Virus record (IMG/VR): IMGVR_UViG_3300034418_004092
Span: 1 to 21,362 of that record
DNA: 21,362 bases
From: a virus
Strand: one strand, 5' to 3'
Under the pieces are notes generated by a model. The model saw only the letters and a list, made by a program, of their open reading frames with translations, did no database searches and was not told the origin of the DNA. Positions 7,365 to 15,566 of this stretch are shown in pieces (within the stretch, counting starts at the first letter, position 1; each line of letters starts with the position of its first letter). The position numbers were made by a program, and so were the translations under genes.

Positions 7365-7440
7365 TTGGAAAGAGATAGTCTATCAAAGAAACAAAGTAGA
7401 CCATATGTTCTGGGAGGAATCCTGGAACGACGAAGACTAA
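7303..7440 (+). CDS. 45-residue overlapping small protein
   Basis: An ATG at 7303 opens a 45-codon frame ending TAA 7438-7440, which overlaps the last 62 bases of the preceding gene and runs up to the tRNA leader. The product starts M-E-K-S-K-K-T-K-T-T and ends W-E-E-S-W-N-D-E-D, with a basic head, tryptophan-rich middle (W at 22, 37, 41) and acidic tail. It fills an otherwise empty 75-base stretch in a region where genes are packed end to end. No family is recognised. The non-overlapping C-terminal half is where coding constraint could be tested. Confidence 0.5.
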   Translation: MEKSKKTKTTQEVSLSDSLNDWKEIVYQRNKVDHMFWEESWNDED

Positions 7441-7485
7441 GTTGGTTTCGTCAGGCGGCCCCCTACGCATACGGGGCAATCAAAC
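7441..7485 (+). other. Short non-coding leader with a GC hairpin before the tRNAs
   Basis: No gene is seen. GCCCC (7458-7462) can pair with GGGGC (7473-7477), with a C-C mismatch and two further A-T pairs closing a CGCA loop. There is no T-run, so it is a poor terminator. It may influence tRNA 5' processing, or mean nothing. Confidence 0.3.
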
Positions 7486-7559
7486 TGGGGCGTAGTTCAG
7501 TTGGTTAGAGCGTCTGTCTTATACACAGGAAGTCGCGGGTTCAAGTCCCGCCGCCCCAA
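7486..7559 (+). tRNA. tRNA-Ile (anticodon UAU)
   Basis: A 74-base cloverleaf: acceptor TGGGGCG/CGCCCCA, D arm GTTC/GAGC (one G-T pair), anticodon stem TCTGT/ACAGG (one T-G pair) with loop CTTATAC, variable loop AAGTC, and T arm GCGGG/CCCGC with loop TTCAAGT. Positions 34-36 are TAT, reading AUA. The 3' CCA is not encoded. Isoleucine identity rests on the anticodon. Most bacteria read AUA with a lysidine-modified CAU tRNA instead, so a UAU tRNA is unusual. Confidence 0.9.
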
Positions 7560-7563
7560 CTAT

Positions 7564-7637
7564 GCCCTCGTAGCTCAACAGGATAGAGCATTTCACTTCT
7601 AATGAAACGGTTACAGGTTCGAGTCCTGTCGGGGGTA
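7564..7637 (+). tRNA. tRNA-Arg (anticodon UCU)
   Basis: A 74-base cloverleaf four bases after the first tRNA: acceptor GCCCTCG/CGGGGGT (G-T pairs at 1-72 and 5-68), D arm GCTC/GAGC, anticodon stem TTTCA/TGAAA with loop CTTCTAA, variable loop CGGTT, and T arm ACAGG/CCTGT with loop TTCGAGT. The anticodon TCT reads AGA and AGG, codons common in this phage's genes. The CCA end is not encoded. It is probably transcribed with the upstream operon. Confidence 0.92.
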
Positions 7638-7651
7638 CAAATTAAATAGAC

Positions 7652-7840
7652 ATGGCACAATACAAATGCAGTTGCAGTGACGATATCGTGGATGCCACGG
7701 GCGTCACAATCAGATTCATCGACGGGGAAGCCCGACACGATATCAAGTGCGAGAAGTGCGGTGAGTATATGGATGTCGCCAATCCAAAGACTGGCGTACC
7801 TAGCCTTGGCCGCATGAATAAACTAGGTCAGAGCTACTGA
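7652..7840 (+). CDS. Small zinc-ribbon protein
   Basis: A 62-residue protein with C-x-C at residues 6-8 and C-x-x-C at 33-36 flanking a short beta segment (V-T-I-R-F-I-D-G), the layout of a small zinc ribbon. It starts 14 bases after the tRNA-Arg gene, and its TGA stop shares a base with the terminase ATG (TGATG), so the two are probably translated together. Small zinc-ribbon proteins of this type are often found beside phage terminase genes; a role in packaging or as a structural cofactor is possible but not shown. There is no signal peptide or nuclease motif. Confidence 0.8.
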   Translation: MAQYKCSCSDDIVDATGVTIRFIDGEARHDIKCEKCGEYMDVANPKTGVPSLGRMNKLGQSY

Positions 7841-9960
7841 TGTCAACGCTTATCGACATAGATGGATACGACGATAAGGGGATTAAGATCGACCCTAACG
7901 GTACAGTGGGTGAGAGTGTTGAACTCCATGGGCTTCTTGTTGTCCTCCCGAAGAAACCAAAGCGATCTGAAATACTCTTCCATGAAAAGCCAAAGGCTAT
8001 GCAACTGTGGCAGCGCCTTCCTATGCCCGAGGAGTTGCAGAAGATACGAAGTATGGATGAGTGGTACGAGAAGCCTTCCGAATTCCGTCGGAAGTTTTCT
8101 GGTTATATCGAGAAGGAGTTTGAGCGCCGCCGTAACGGTGTTTGGTTTTACAATCATGGTGTCCCTACGTACATTACAGGAAGGCATTACATGCTTCTCC
8201 AGTGGTCAAAAATCGATATCGGATATCCTTACTATCTTGCGTTCCAGAGAGAAATCTTTCTCCACATGGCTGCGTGCGAAGCTGACCCCCGTTGTCTCGG
8301 CCAGCTTTATACTAAGTGTCGTCGTTCTGGGTACACTAACATATGCAGCTCTGTACTTGTGGACGAAGCTACACAAGTTAAAGACAAGCTCCTAGGGATA
8401 CAGTCTAAGACGGGTAAGGATTCCCAGGAGAATATATTCATGAAGAAGGTGGTCCCGATCTTTAAGTCGTACCCCTTCTTCTTCAAACCTATTCAAGATG
8501 GAACGACCAATCCGCGCATGGAGCTGGCTTTTCGCGAGCCCTCTAAGAGAATCACGAAGAAGAATAAGACTTCGCAGAAGGGCGACGCTCTTAATACGGT
8601 CATAAACTGGAAGAATACCACCAACAACGCATACGACGGTGAGAAGCTGCACATGCTGTACCTCGATGAGGCAGGCAAGTGGGAGAAGCCTGTCGATATC
8701 CGCGAGGCTTGGCGCATTGAGCGTACGTGTCTTATTGTGGGTCGTAAGGTGGTGGGAAAGGCTTTGGTGGGTAGTACTGTAAATCCTATGGACAAGGGCG
8801 GTAAAGAATACAAAGCCCTGTGGGAGGATAGCGACCCGTCGGAACGCAACGCCAACGGCAGAACGAAGAGCGGCCTCTACCGTATCTTCATACCTGCTTA
8901 TGAAGCTCTCGAAGGTTTTTTTGACAAGTACGGAAATCCAGTCGTGGAAGATCCTGATACTGTTCTCGATGGTATTGATGGTGATGACGTGGCTGGAGGA
9001 GCGAAAGGATACCTGAAGAACGAGAGGGACTCTCTCAAGTCCGATGCCTCCGAGCTTAACGAGGTGGTGCGTCAGTTCCCGTTTACTGAGGAGGAGGCTT
9101 TCCGCGACAGTGTGGAGGGTAGCATCTTCAACATCGGAAAGATCTACCAGCAGATAGACAGCAACGAAGACCTCTACCCTAACCCTGTTGTCCGTGGCAA
9201 CTTCCTATGGAAGGAGATGGACAAGGAGGTGGCCTTTACCCCAGATCCTAATGGAAGGTTCCGTGTATCGTGGATGCCTCCTACTGAGATGCGTAACGTA
9301 ATCAAAGAAGAAGGGGGTAAGAAGGTTCCTCCGTTTGATCACCTGGGCTGTGGTGGTGTTGACTCCTATGACCTTGACGCCACGGTTGATGGCCGTGGCT
9401 CTAAGGGGGCCCTGCATCTGTACAACAAGTTCAGCATGACAGAGACGCACCCGTCTAACATGTTCGTGGTGGAGTATGCCTCGCGTCCTGACCTAGCCAA
9501 GATATTCTACGAGGATGTCTTGATGGCTTCGTTCTTCTACGGGTACCCACTCTTAATTGAAAACAATAAGTACGGCATCGTAAGATACTTTGAATCAAGG
9601 GGTTACGATGGCTACGTAATGAACAGGCCAGATCACTTGCGCCCTCCTGGGAGTAACAGCAACGTACGTACCAAGGGTATCCCCTCTAACTCTCAGGACG
9701 TCATCCATGCCCACGCTCAAGCTATCGAGCAATACATCTTCGATCACGTAGGTGAGAAGGCAGACGGTAGTGTTGGCAATATGTATTTCAACAGAACCCT
9801 TGAGGACTGGATCGGGTATCGCATAGACAAGAGAACTAAGTTTGACTTGACCATCAGCTCGGGTCTAGCTTTGCTTGCTGCGCAGAAAGTCAAGGTAGAA
9901 AAAAAGGTGAGCAAGTTCGACGACAAGAAGTTCTTTAGGCGCTACAGGCCTAATGCCTAA
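7840..9960 (+). CDS. terL: Terminase large subunit (packaging ATPase and nuclease)
   Basis: A 706-residue motor that drives DNA into the prohead at the portal and cuts the concatemer. The Walker A region is Y-T-K-C-R-R-S-G-Y-T (residues 157-166), the deviant form with R-R-S-G in place of the classic G-x-x-x-x-G-K-T. Walker B is L-H-M-L-Y-L-D-E-A-G with D276 and E277. The C-terminal RNase H-like nuclease shows G-G-V-D-S (D508), L-L-I-E-N-N (E574) and T-K-F-D-L-T-I-S-S-G (D669), matching the expected acidic triad. The length is above the usual 450-600 residues, with extra N-terminal sequence (about 1-140). It is coupled to the zinc-ribbon gene by TGATG. The portal gene follows after a 48-base gap with its own promoter-like box. 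Confidence 0.93.
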   Translation: MSTLIDIDGYDDKGIKIDPNGTVGESVELHGLLVVLPKKPKRSEILFHEKPKAMQLWQRLPMPEELQKIRSMDEWYEKPSEFRRKFSGYIEKEFERRRNGVWFYNHGVPTYITGRHYMLLQWSKIDIGYPYYLAFQREIFLHMAACEADPRCLGQLYTKCRRSGYTNICSSVLVDEATQVKDKLLGIQSKTGKDSQENIFMKKVVPIFKSYPFFFKPIQDGTTNPRMELAFREPSKRITKKNKTSQKGDALNTVINWKNTTNNAYDGEKLHMLYLDEAGKWEKPVDIREAWRIERTCLIVGRKVVGKALVGSTVNPMDKGGKEYKALWEDSDPSERNANGRTKSGLYRIFIPAYEALEGFFDKYGNPVVEDPDTVLDGIDGDDVAGGAKGYLKNERDSLKSDASELNEVVRQFPFTEEEAFRDSVEGSIFNIGKIYQQIDSNEDLYPNPVVRGNFLWKEMDKEVAFTPDPNGRFRVSWMPPTEMRNVIKEEGGKKVPPFDHLGCGGVDSYDLDATVDGRGSKGALHLYNKFSMTETHPSNMFVVEYASRPDLAKIFYEDVLMASFFYGYPLLIENNKYGIVRYFESRGYDGYVMNRPDHLRPPGSNSNVRTKGIPSNSQDVIHAHAQAIEQYIFDHVGEKADGSVGNMYFNRTLEDWIGYRIDKRTKFDLTISSGLALLAAQKVKVEKKVSKFDDKKFFRRYRPNA

Positions 9961-9979
9961 GGGGTTACTTTATTTACAC

Positions 9980-9987
9980 TATATTTG
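9980..9987 (+). promoter_or_regulatory. TATATTTG -7 box before the portal gene
   Basis: A full TAnnTTTG match 21 bases before the portal ATG, in the 48-base gap after the terminase gene. No convincing -33 box is seen. AAAGGA (9995-10000) nine bases before the ATG is the only Shine-Dalgarno-like sequence I noticed. Confidence 0.55.
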
Positions 9988-10008
9988 TGCTATAAAGGAA
10001 TACTGTAA

Positions 10009-12444
10009 ATGTCCTACTCTAGCACGAATAAGAAATCCAGTACTTTCCCAGATCCATTAGCTCCTGCCTCGGAGAAGCTCGACAAGTCTTACGGACTAAA
10101 GTACGCGAAAGCTATTGAAGCGAACTGGGGAAAGATCGATGATGAGTCTGGGACGTACCAAAAGCGTCGTCGAGAATTCGAAAGAAACCGCGACTATGCT
10201 AACGGGACTCAGGATACAACTATCTATAAGCAGATCCTCAACAGCCTCGATCCTAACAACGGAGACGGTACGCTGCTGAATCTGGACTGGGCCCCTGTAC
10301 CTATCATACCTAAGTTCGTCAAGATCGTAGTCAACAAGATCTTGTCGTCTGACCCATACCCTAACCTTCAAGCTATCGATCCTATATCGAGCAGCGAGAA
10401 GGATGCCAAGAAGCGCAAGCTGCAGATGCAGGTGCGCAACAAAGACATGTATGCACAGATGAAACAGTCTGGCATTCAGATGTCTACGGATGCAAGCGAG
10501 ATTCCAGACACGCTGGAGGAGGCGGAGATCTTCTTGGAAACAAACGTCAAGACCGACGCCGAAGTTGCTGCACAGATAGCAACCAACATGACACTGTCTT
10601 GGAACGACTTCAATGACTCTACGTTTAGGCGCTGCGTCAATGACCTCGTGACTCTGGGTATGTCTGTCGTAAAGAGAGAGAATGATCCTAACTACGGGAT
10701 CACCACCAACTACGTAGACCCCTGCGACTTCGTTCACAGCTACACGGAAGACCCTAACTTCAAGGACTTGGTGTACGCTGGTCACGTAAAGACCATCACT
10801 ATCGAGGAGCTGAAGAGAACCTCTGGTGACGACTTTACCGAAGAGGAGTTCGAGAAGATCGCTAAGTCTGTAGCTGGAAAGTTCAACAACGACTCATCAG
10901 TCTTCGGAAGAAAGTACCACGACGACAAGCGCGACAGAATGAAGTATGGGTACGATGAGTACCGCATCCAAGTTCTTGACTTCGAGTTCTTGTCTGTTGA
11001 CTGCATGTACTTCGAGGACAAGGAGAACCGCTTTGGCAACACCAACTTCTTCTACAAGGGTGAGGAGTACAGCGAGCCTAAGAGCTCTGTCTACGAGCGT
11101 AAGGCTCACAAGATGGAGAACGCCACGGTATACGGTGGTAAGTACATCGTGGGAACCGACTACATTTATGGGTACGGGATGAAGACCAACATCCCTAAGA
11201 ACATCCACGACTTGAGCAAGGCTCGCCTGTCTTACTCTATTGCGGCTACTAACATGCGTCGCATGATGCCTAAGTCTATCGTGGGTAGCATCACTGGTTT
11301 TGCAGACCAGCTTCAGCTCACCCACCTTAAGATCCAGCAGGCGGTCGCCAAGGCCAAGCCTGATGGATTGATTGTAGACATCGAGGGATTGGATAACGTA
11401 CAGCTCGGTAGAGGCGGGGAGCTCCAGCCACTGGAGATCCAAGACATCTACGAGCAGACTGGTGTCTTCTACTACAGAAGCAAGAACCCAGAGGGTGGTT
11501 TCCAAAACCCACCCGTTCGTCCTTTGGACAACACCATAAGAAACATCAACGAGCTTGTGGCTCTGTACAACCACTACCTGCGTATGATTCGTGATGCTAC
11601 AGGCATCAACGAAGCTATGGACGGCACGACGCCTAAGAGCGAAGACTTGGTGGGAGTGAGAGAGCAAGCTATCGCTGGCGGCAACAACGCTATCTACGAC
11701 GTAACTCACGCATCGATGATGCTCTTCAAGAGAGTCGTAGAAGATATCGTGAAGTGTCTTCAGATCCTGCCTCCAGAGTCAGCCATCTACAAGGCGTATG
11801 AGAACGCAGTGGGTGCTACGAACATGGGGGTGCTTAGCTCTTTCTCAGAGATACCTATGTACAACTTCGGCGTTATGGTGAGAAAGCAGATGGACGATAA
11901 AGACAGAGCGTACCTGGAGCAAAACATCCAGGTAGCGTTGTCACAGAGAGAGATCGATATTGAGGATGCGGTTGCTATTCGTCAGCTGCGCGATGTCGAT
12001 CAGGCTGAGCGCTTGCTTATCGTAAGAAGAAAGAAGCGTATCAAGCAGCAGATGGAGCAAGCTCAAGCTAACTCCCAAGCTCAGGCTCAGGCCAACATAC
12101 AGACAGCTCAGGCTGCCGCTCAGGTTAAAGCCCAAGAGATTCAGCTCAAGGGGCAGATCGATATGCGCATGCTTGAGATGAAGGCTCAGTTCGAGGCCCA
12201 GCGTATGCAGATGGAGCACGAGATGCGCAGGGAGGTAGAGATGATCAGAGCTCAGGCTACTCTCGGCTTCCGCACTGAGGATCAAGAGTTTAAGGAGAAG
12301 CTCGAAGTCCTTAAGGAGGATAGAAAAGACGATCGCTTGGACAAGCAAGCGAGTAAACAATCGAAGCTTATCTCTCAGCGCAAAGGCCAAAGAGGGGAGC
12401 TTGAAGAATCAGAATCAACAAACGTAAACGACCTTTTGCAGTAA
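10009..12444 (+). CDS. Portal protein
   Basis: An 811-residue probable portal: the dodecameric ring at the capsid vertex through which DNA enters and to which the terminase docks. The assignment rests on position directly after the terminase and before the scaffold and capsid genes, the length, and features typical of portals of Bacteroidota phages: an N-terminal segment ending P-I-I-P-K-F-V-K-I-V-V-N-K-I (residues about 100-113), an alpha/beta core, and a conserved A-T-G-I-N-E-A-M (about 530). Residues about 680-770 form a long helical, Q/A/E/M-rich coiled coil that probably extends into the capsid interior as the portal barrel. It is coupled to the next gene by a TAATG overlap. Several hundred bases of antisense open frame lie within it, but those are shadows. 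Confidence 0.85.
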   Translation: MSYSSTNKKSSTFPDPLAPASEKLDKSYGLKYAKAIEANWGKIDDESGTYQKRRREFERNRDYANGTQDTTIYKQILNSLDPNNGDGTLLNLDWAPVPIIPKFVKIVVNKILSSDPYPNLQAIDPISSSEKDAKKRKLQMQVRNKDMYAQMKQSGIQMSTDASEIPDTLEEAEIFLETNVKTDAEVAAQIATNMTLSWNDFNDSTFRRCVNDLVTLGMSVVKRENDPNYGITTNYVDPCDFVHSYTEDPNFKDLVYAGHVKTITIEELKRTSGDDFTEEEFEKIAKSVAGKFNNDSSVFGRKYHDDKRDRMKYGYDEYRIQVLDFEFLSVDCMYFEDKENRFGNTNFFYKGEEYSEPKSSVYERKAHKMENATVYGGKYIVGTDYIYGYGMKTNIPKNIHDLSKARLSYSIAATNMRRMMPKSIVGSITGFADQLQLTHLKIQQAVAKAKPDGLIVDIEGLDNVQLGRGGELQPLEIQDIYEQTGVFYYRSKNPEGGFQNPPVRPLDNTIRNINELVALYNHYLRMIRDATGINEAMDGTTPKSEDLVGVREQAIAGGNNAIYDVTHASMMLFKRVVEDIVKCLQILPPESAIYKAYENAVGATNMGVLSSFSEIPMYNFGVMVRKQMDDKDRAYLEQNIQVALSQREIDIEDAVAIRQLRDVDQAERLLIVRRKKRIKQQMEQAQANSQAQAQANIQTAQAAAQVKAQEIQLKGQIDMRMLEMKAQFEAQRMQMEHEMRREVEMIRAQATLGFRTEDQEFKEKLEVLKEDRKDDRLDKQASKQSKLISQRKGQRGELEESESTNVNDLLQ

Positions 12445-12818
12445 TGGCAAGTATCAACCTAGACAAGGCTTCTCGCCTTGACATCAAGTGTAGACGTGGG
12501 GATACGTTTACTATGATCATGACTTTCACCTCAGATCAGTCTACTGCTCGTCCGTACACTGGATGGAAGATGGAGGTTCGTGACGCTGCGACTAACGATG
12601 AATCAACGATAATAGCATCATCTGATATTACATTCAGCAACTATGATGCGTCTGGCACTACGCTTACTGTTACGATAAGCTCTTCCGTCATGAAGGCCGT
12701 AGAGTCTGGTCAGTATGTTTATGACATACAGCACCAGAGCGCTGACTCCCCTCCTGTAGTAGAGACTTTCTTGTACGGGACATTTACTATCGTCGAAGAT
12801 GTAACTATAACGGCCTAA
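12444..12818 (+). CDS. Small beta-rich virion protein (baseplate or fibre-attachment type)
   Basis: A 124-residue protein, almost all short beta strands. It has R-R-G-D-T-F near residue 17-22, a T-G-W segment (about 39), A-V-E-S-G-Q-Y-V-Y-D-I-Q (about 91-102) and G-T-F-T-I-V-E-D-V-T at the end. This R-G-D-T-F / G-x-Y-x-Y-D-I-Q / G-x-F-x-V pattern is common in small phage proteins encoded next to fibre genes, resembling the N-terminal domain of BppU-like baseplate proteins. It starts in a TAATG overlap with the portal gene and lies three bases before the fibre gene, consistent with a part that attaches the fibre. Function is inferred from pattern and position only. Confidence 0.7.
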   Translation: MASINLDKASRLDIKCRRGDTFTMIMTFTSDQSTARPYTGWKMEVRDAATNDESTIIASSDITFSNYDASGTTLTVTISSSVMKAVESGQYVYDIQHQSADSPPVVETFLYGTFTIVEDVTITA

Positions 12819-12821
12819 CAC

Positions 12822-15242
12822 ATGAGTGACTTTACGCTGACATTTGGTGATCCGCTAAGGGTTAGCGTCACCGTTCCAGAGGGGGCCACTCAGGTTGCGT
12901 TGTCTACGTCGGACAGCAATGTCGTCGTAGTGCAGAACGCTCTAGCTGTCACTGGTGGTACTGGTGCTGCTGGGGCTGGGGTACCTGTTGGTGGCACCAC
13001 AGGACAAAGCCTTGTCAAGCTTACGGATGCTGACTACTCTACTCAGTGGGCCGACAGGCTTGCTTCTGTTGTGGAGGATACATCTCCTGAGCTAGGCGGT
13101 AATTTGAATACCGCTGGTAACGCTATCACATTTGAAGACGAAGGCGGAGTTGCGGCTGGAAGTTTGGCTTATGACGTCGACGAAGAGACCGTGGCATACA
13201 CCAATGCCGACGGAGTTTCTATAGAGCTTGGTGAGAAGAACGTGTTTTACGGCAGAGCTGATGAGGCTATCTCTAAGGGTGACGTTGTTATGTTTGGGGG
13301 CTCCACGGGTAGCAAATTGCTTTTTAAGAAGGCCGATCAATCATATCCTGGATTTATTCCAGAATGGGTTGTTGGGTTTGCAGCCCAGGACATGGCTCTC
13401 AATGATTGGGGCTACGTAGTATGGTTCGGAAAACTTGACGGGTTGTCTGGGTATGATCCTTCTGAGTACGACCAAGGCGATCTCCTGTACCTCGATCCAG
13501 ATAACGCTGGCGGAGTAACTACGACAGAGCCTGCTCCTGCAGACGGTCACAGCATACTTCTTGCAGCTGTCTTGACCACAAGCCCTGGAAGCTCTGGCAG
13601 AATCATCATCAGGCCAACGCACAAGCAAGACACGGACGAAGTACCTGAAGGCAGCACTAACCTGTACTACACGGCAGCTAGGGCTCAATCAGACGTACCT
13701 ACACTGAAGACTTCCGATCTTACTTTAGATGACACTACTAGGGTAGTAAACTTGCTAGCAGGCGGTAGGATCACGTTCAGAGACAGTGCAGCTAACCCAC
13801 TGCTTTATATCGACGAGAACAATGCTTACGTCGGGGTAGGTAACGTAACCCCGACAGCTGGACTTCACGTAGCTACTAATGCCCTTATCGGAAACAACCT
13901 TGAGGTAGACGGCTCTGAGGTCAGACTAGCTGACTCAGCGACAATAGGTGTTGACGGGGGCGAGAGGTTTACAATAGGCAAGATTACTGGAGCAGGATCA
14001 GCTTACATTACTATCAATGGAGCCGTCGATGTAGGTAACACGTTCCAGATTTCAAACACCACTGGTATTCAATTCAGTGGTGCTGCTGGCAATTCCCTTG
14101 GTGCATCCACCCTTGGGGACTTCTCGTTTACGAAGAATGGAAGCGGGTCCGCAAACTACAAGTTTGACAATCAAGTCAGTGAAGTGTCCTTTGAGAACAC
14201 CACATCAGTAAGCCTCAAGGACCAACTTCCTCTTAGGCTCTACGACTCTGACTCCAGCAACTATGTAGGTATACAGCCACCAGCTACGGTAGCTGCCGAC
14301 TACACACTCACCCTCCCATCCGATGATGGTGATGCAGACCAAGTCCTCACTACGGATGGTAGCGGAACTCTTAGCTGGACAACGCCAGTAAGTGACAGCA
14401 TCTATACGGCTAACGGTACGCTGTCTGGAAACAGGGCCATTGAGCTTAATGGCAATTCGCTCGAACTTACTCAAGGCGGTACGAGTCAGGTAAAGTTCTT
14501 TAACGCTGGTACTGCTCAGATAAACAACAGGCTTACGATAGATGGAGACACCGCGAACTCGTCTATTCGTATGTATGACAACGGCAACTCAAATGCCGTC
14601 ACGATAAACGCCCCAAGCTCTATGAGCGGGAACGTGACTGTTACACTTCCGACAGTAAACCTTACTTTCCCAACGAGCGCTGGAAGCGATGGAGATTTCA
14701 TAAAGACTGATGGTAGCGGAAACCTGTCCTTTGCAAATCCCATTGCAACATACGGAGGAGGCACTTTTTCTTGGTCTGATTTTGATGCAGCATTTAAGAG
14801 TGTAACAAGCTCTACAACGTATGCCACTCTTTTTACATACGCAGAGATAGACGCCGATGCAGATGTCACTATATCTGACACAATGGTGGGCCCGTGCGTC
14901 TCTCTTGGAGACAATCAGGACGGGACAAGGGGTACGCAGAATACTCTTGATATCAGAAACATTCCTTCAGGAAGAACTGTGGAGATTTCTACGGTGATTT
15001 CTTTTTATACAAACGGTAGTTGGCTCGCATCATGGGGAACTCCTGGGGCCCCCTATGCTGGAGGAACAGCGTCGTACTACGGCTCAGCAGCTACTGGTGG
15101 TGTGTACCAGGACGTAACGTTTGATCTTACAGACGCTACGATAAGTAACGGGCATATGGTTAAACAGTACCTCACACTAAGCCCCGTTACTGCCACGCAA
15201 ATTCGGTGGAGATGGAAGTCTCTTACAATAACGATTTCATGA
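12822..15242 (+). CDS. Tail fibre protein
   Basis: An 806-residue modular fibre, probably a trimer that contacts the host. In order: a beta-rich N terminus, a short collagen-like G-x-G-A-A-G-A-G segment (about 45-55), G-T-T-G-Q-S-L-V-K and L-G-G-N-L-N-T-A-G-N-A-I (about 90-105), a globular domain (about 130-265), V-P-E-G-S-T-N-L-Y-Y-T (about 274-284), a G-V-G-N-V-T-P-T-A-G-L-H-V segment, then two copies of a Y-D-x-x-x-S-N / T-L-P / T-D-G-S-G-x-L-S motif (about 470-520 and 580-635), and a beta-rich C-terminal tip (about 640-806). These are hallmarks of phage fibres, especially marine ones. It ends in an ATGA overlap with a small partner gene. Its place between portal and scaffold genes is unusual. 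Confidence 0.85.
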   Translation: MSDFTLTFGDPLRVSVTVPEGATQVALSTSDSNVVVVQNALAVTGGTGAAGAGVPVGGTTGQSLVKLTDADYSTQWADRLASVVEDTSPELGGNLNTAGNAITFEDEGGVAAGSLAYDVDEETVAYTNADGVSIELGEKNVFYGRADEAISKGDVVMFGGSTGSKLLFKKADQSYPGFIPEWVVGFAAQDMALNDWGYVVWFGKLDGLSGYDPSEYDQGDLLYLDPDNAGGVTTTEPAPADGHSILLAAVLTTSPGSSGRIIIRPTHKQDTDEVPEGSTNLYYTAARAQSDVPTLKTSDLTLDDTTRVVNLLAGGRITFRDSAANPLLYIDENNAYVGVGNVTPTAGLHVATNALIGNNLEVDGSEVRLADSATIGVDGGERFTIGKITGAGSAYITINGAVDVGNTFQISNTTGIQFSGAAGNSLGASTLGDFSFTKNGSGSANYKFDNQVSEVSFENTTSVSLKDQLPLRLYDSDSSNYVGIQPPATVAADYTLTLPSDDGDADQVLTTDGSGTLSWTTPVSDSIYTANGTLSGNRAIELNGNSLELTQGGTSQVKFFNAGTAQINNRLTIDGDTANSSIRMYDNGNSNAVTINAPSSMSGNVTVTLPTVNLTFPTSAGSDGDFIKTDGSGNLSFANPIATYGGGTFSWSDFDAAFKSVTSSTTYATLFTYAEIDADADVTISDTMVGPCVSLGDNQDGTRGTQNTLDIRNIPSGRTVEISTVISFYTNGSWLASWGTPGAPYAGGTASYYGSAATGGVYQDVTFDLTDATISNGHMVKQYLTLSPVTATQIRWRWKSLTITIS

Positions 15243-15565
15243 AAACTATAGATTCATCAGGCCTGTTTGTTTCTCTTGACGGAGTCGAGTCTAAGCCTCC
15301 AGGAGCTACTGGATGCGGGATCGCATACTCTGGTTCTCAGTTGATTGCAGCAGATCAACTTTCTTCAGCAACTAATGTTTGCTTTACTATTGTCGGTGAC
15401 GATGCTTCATACGATACTCAGTGTACGTCTGCGACTACGGCTACGGTTAAATACACAGCCAACTCAGCCACCTATGTCGCCTCTGGTTCGTTTGTTCATT
15501 CGTTTAGGTCTGACGATGGTAACTACAACGTCGTCTTCGCGGCCTCATCAATAACTCAGCAGTAA
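15239..15565 (+). CDS. Small fibre-associated protein
   Basis: A 108-residue protein. I choose ATG 15239, which overlaps the fibre stop as ATGA, rather than the GTG at 15206, because the overlap fits the coupling used throughout the window. The product is rich in S, T and A with short beta strands (V-C-F-T-I-V-G-D-D; F-V-H-S-F-R-S-D-D-G-N-Y-N-V-V-F) and three cysteines spread over the chain. No family is recognised. Its size, composition and position suggest a tip, cap or chaperone for the fibre, or a minor virion protein. Confidence 0.65.
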   Translation: MKTIDSSGLFVSLDGVESKPPGATGCGIAYSGSQLIAADQLSSATNVCFTIVGDDASYDTQCTSATTATVKYTANSATYVASGSFVHSFRSDDGNYNVVFAASSITQQ

Positions 15566-15566
15566 T

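Noticed and set aside
7458-7477. GC hairpin before the tRNAs as a terminator or riboswitch
   Set aside because: The stem is only five clean pairs with no T-run, and no conserved riboswitch core is visible.
7541-7738. Minus-strand 65-residue frame across the tRNA genes
   Set aside because: Its R-T-R-T-C-N-R type sequence is the well-known spurious translation of the complement of tRNA genes.
10096-10785. Minus-strand 229-residue frame inside the portal gene
   Set aside because: Same reasons: antisense, no recognisable domain, composition set by the other strand.
10897-11709. Minus-strand 270-residue frame inside the portal gene
   Set aside because: It is fully antisense to a confident gene, consists largely of L/V/S/H, and has no leader or motif; it is a shadow of portal codon use.
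15206-15238. GTG at 15206 as the start of the small fibre-associated protein
   Set aside because: It would overlap the fibre gene by 37 bases; ATG 15239 gives an ATGA overlap like the other coupled junctions.
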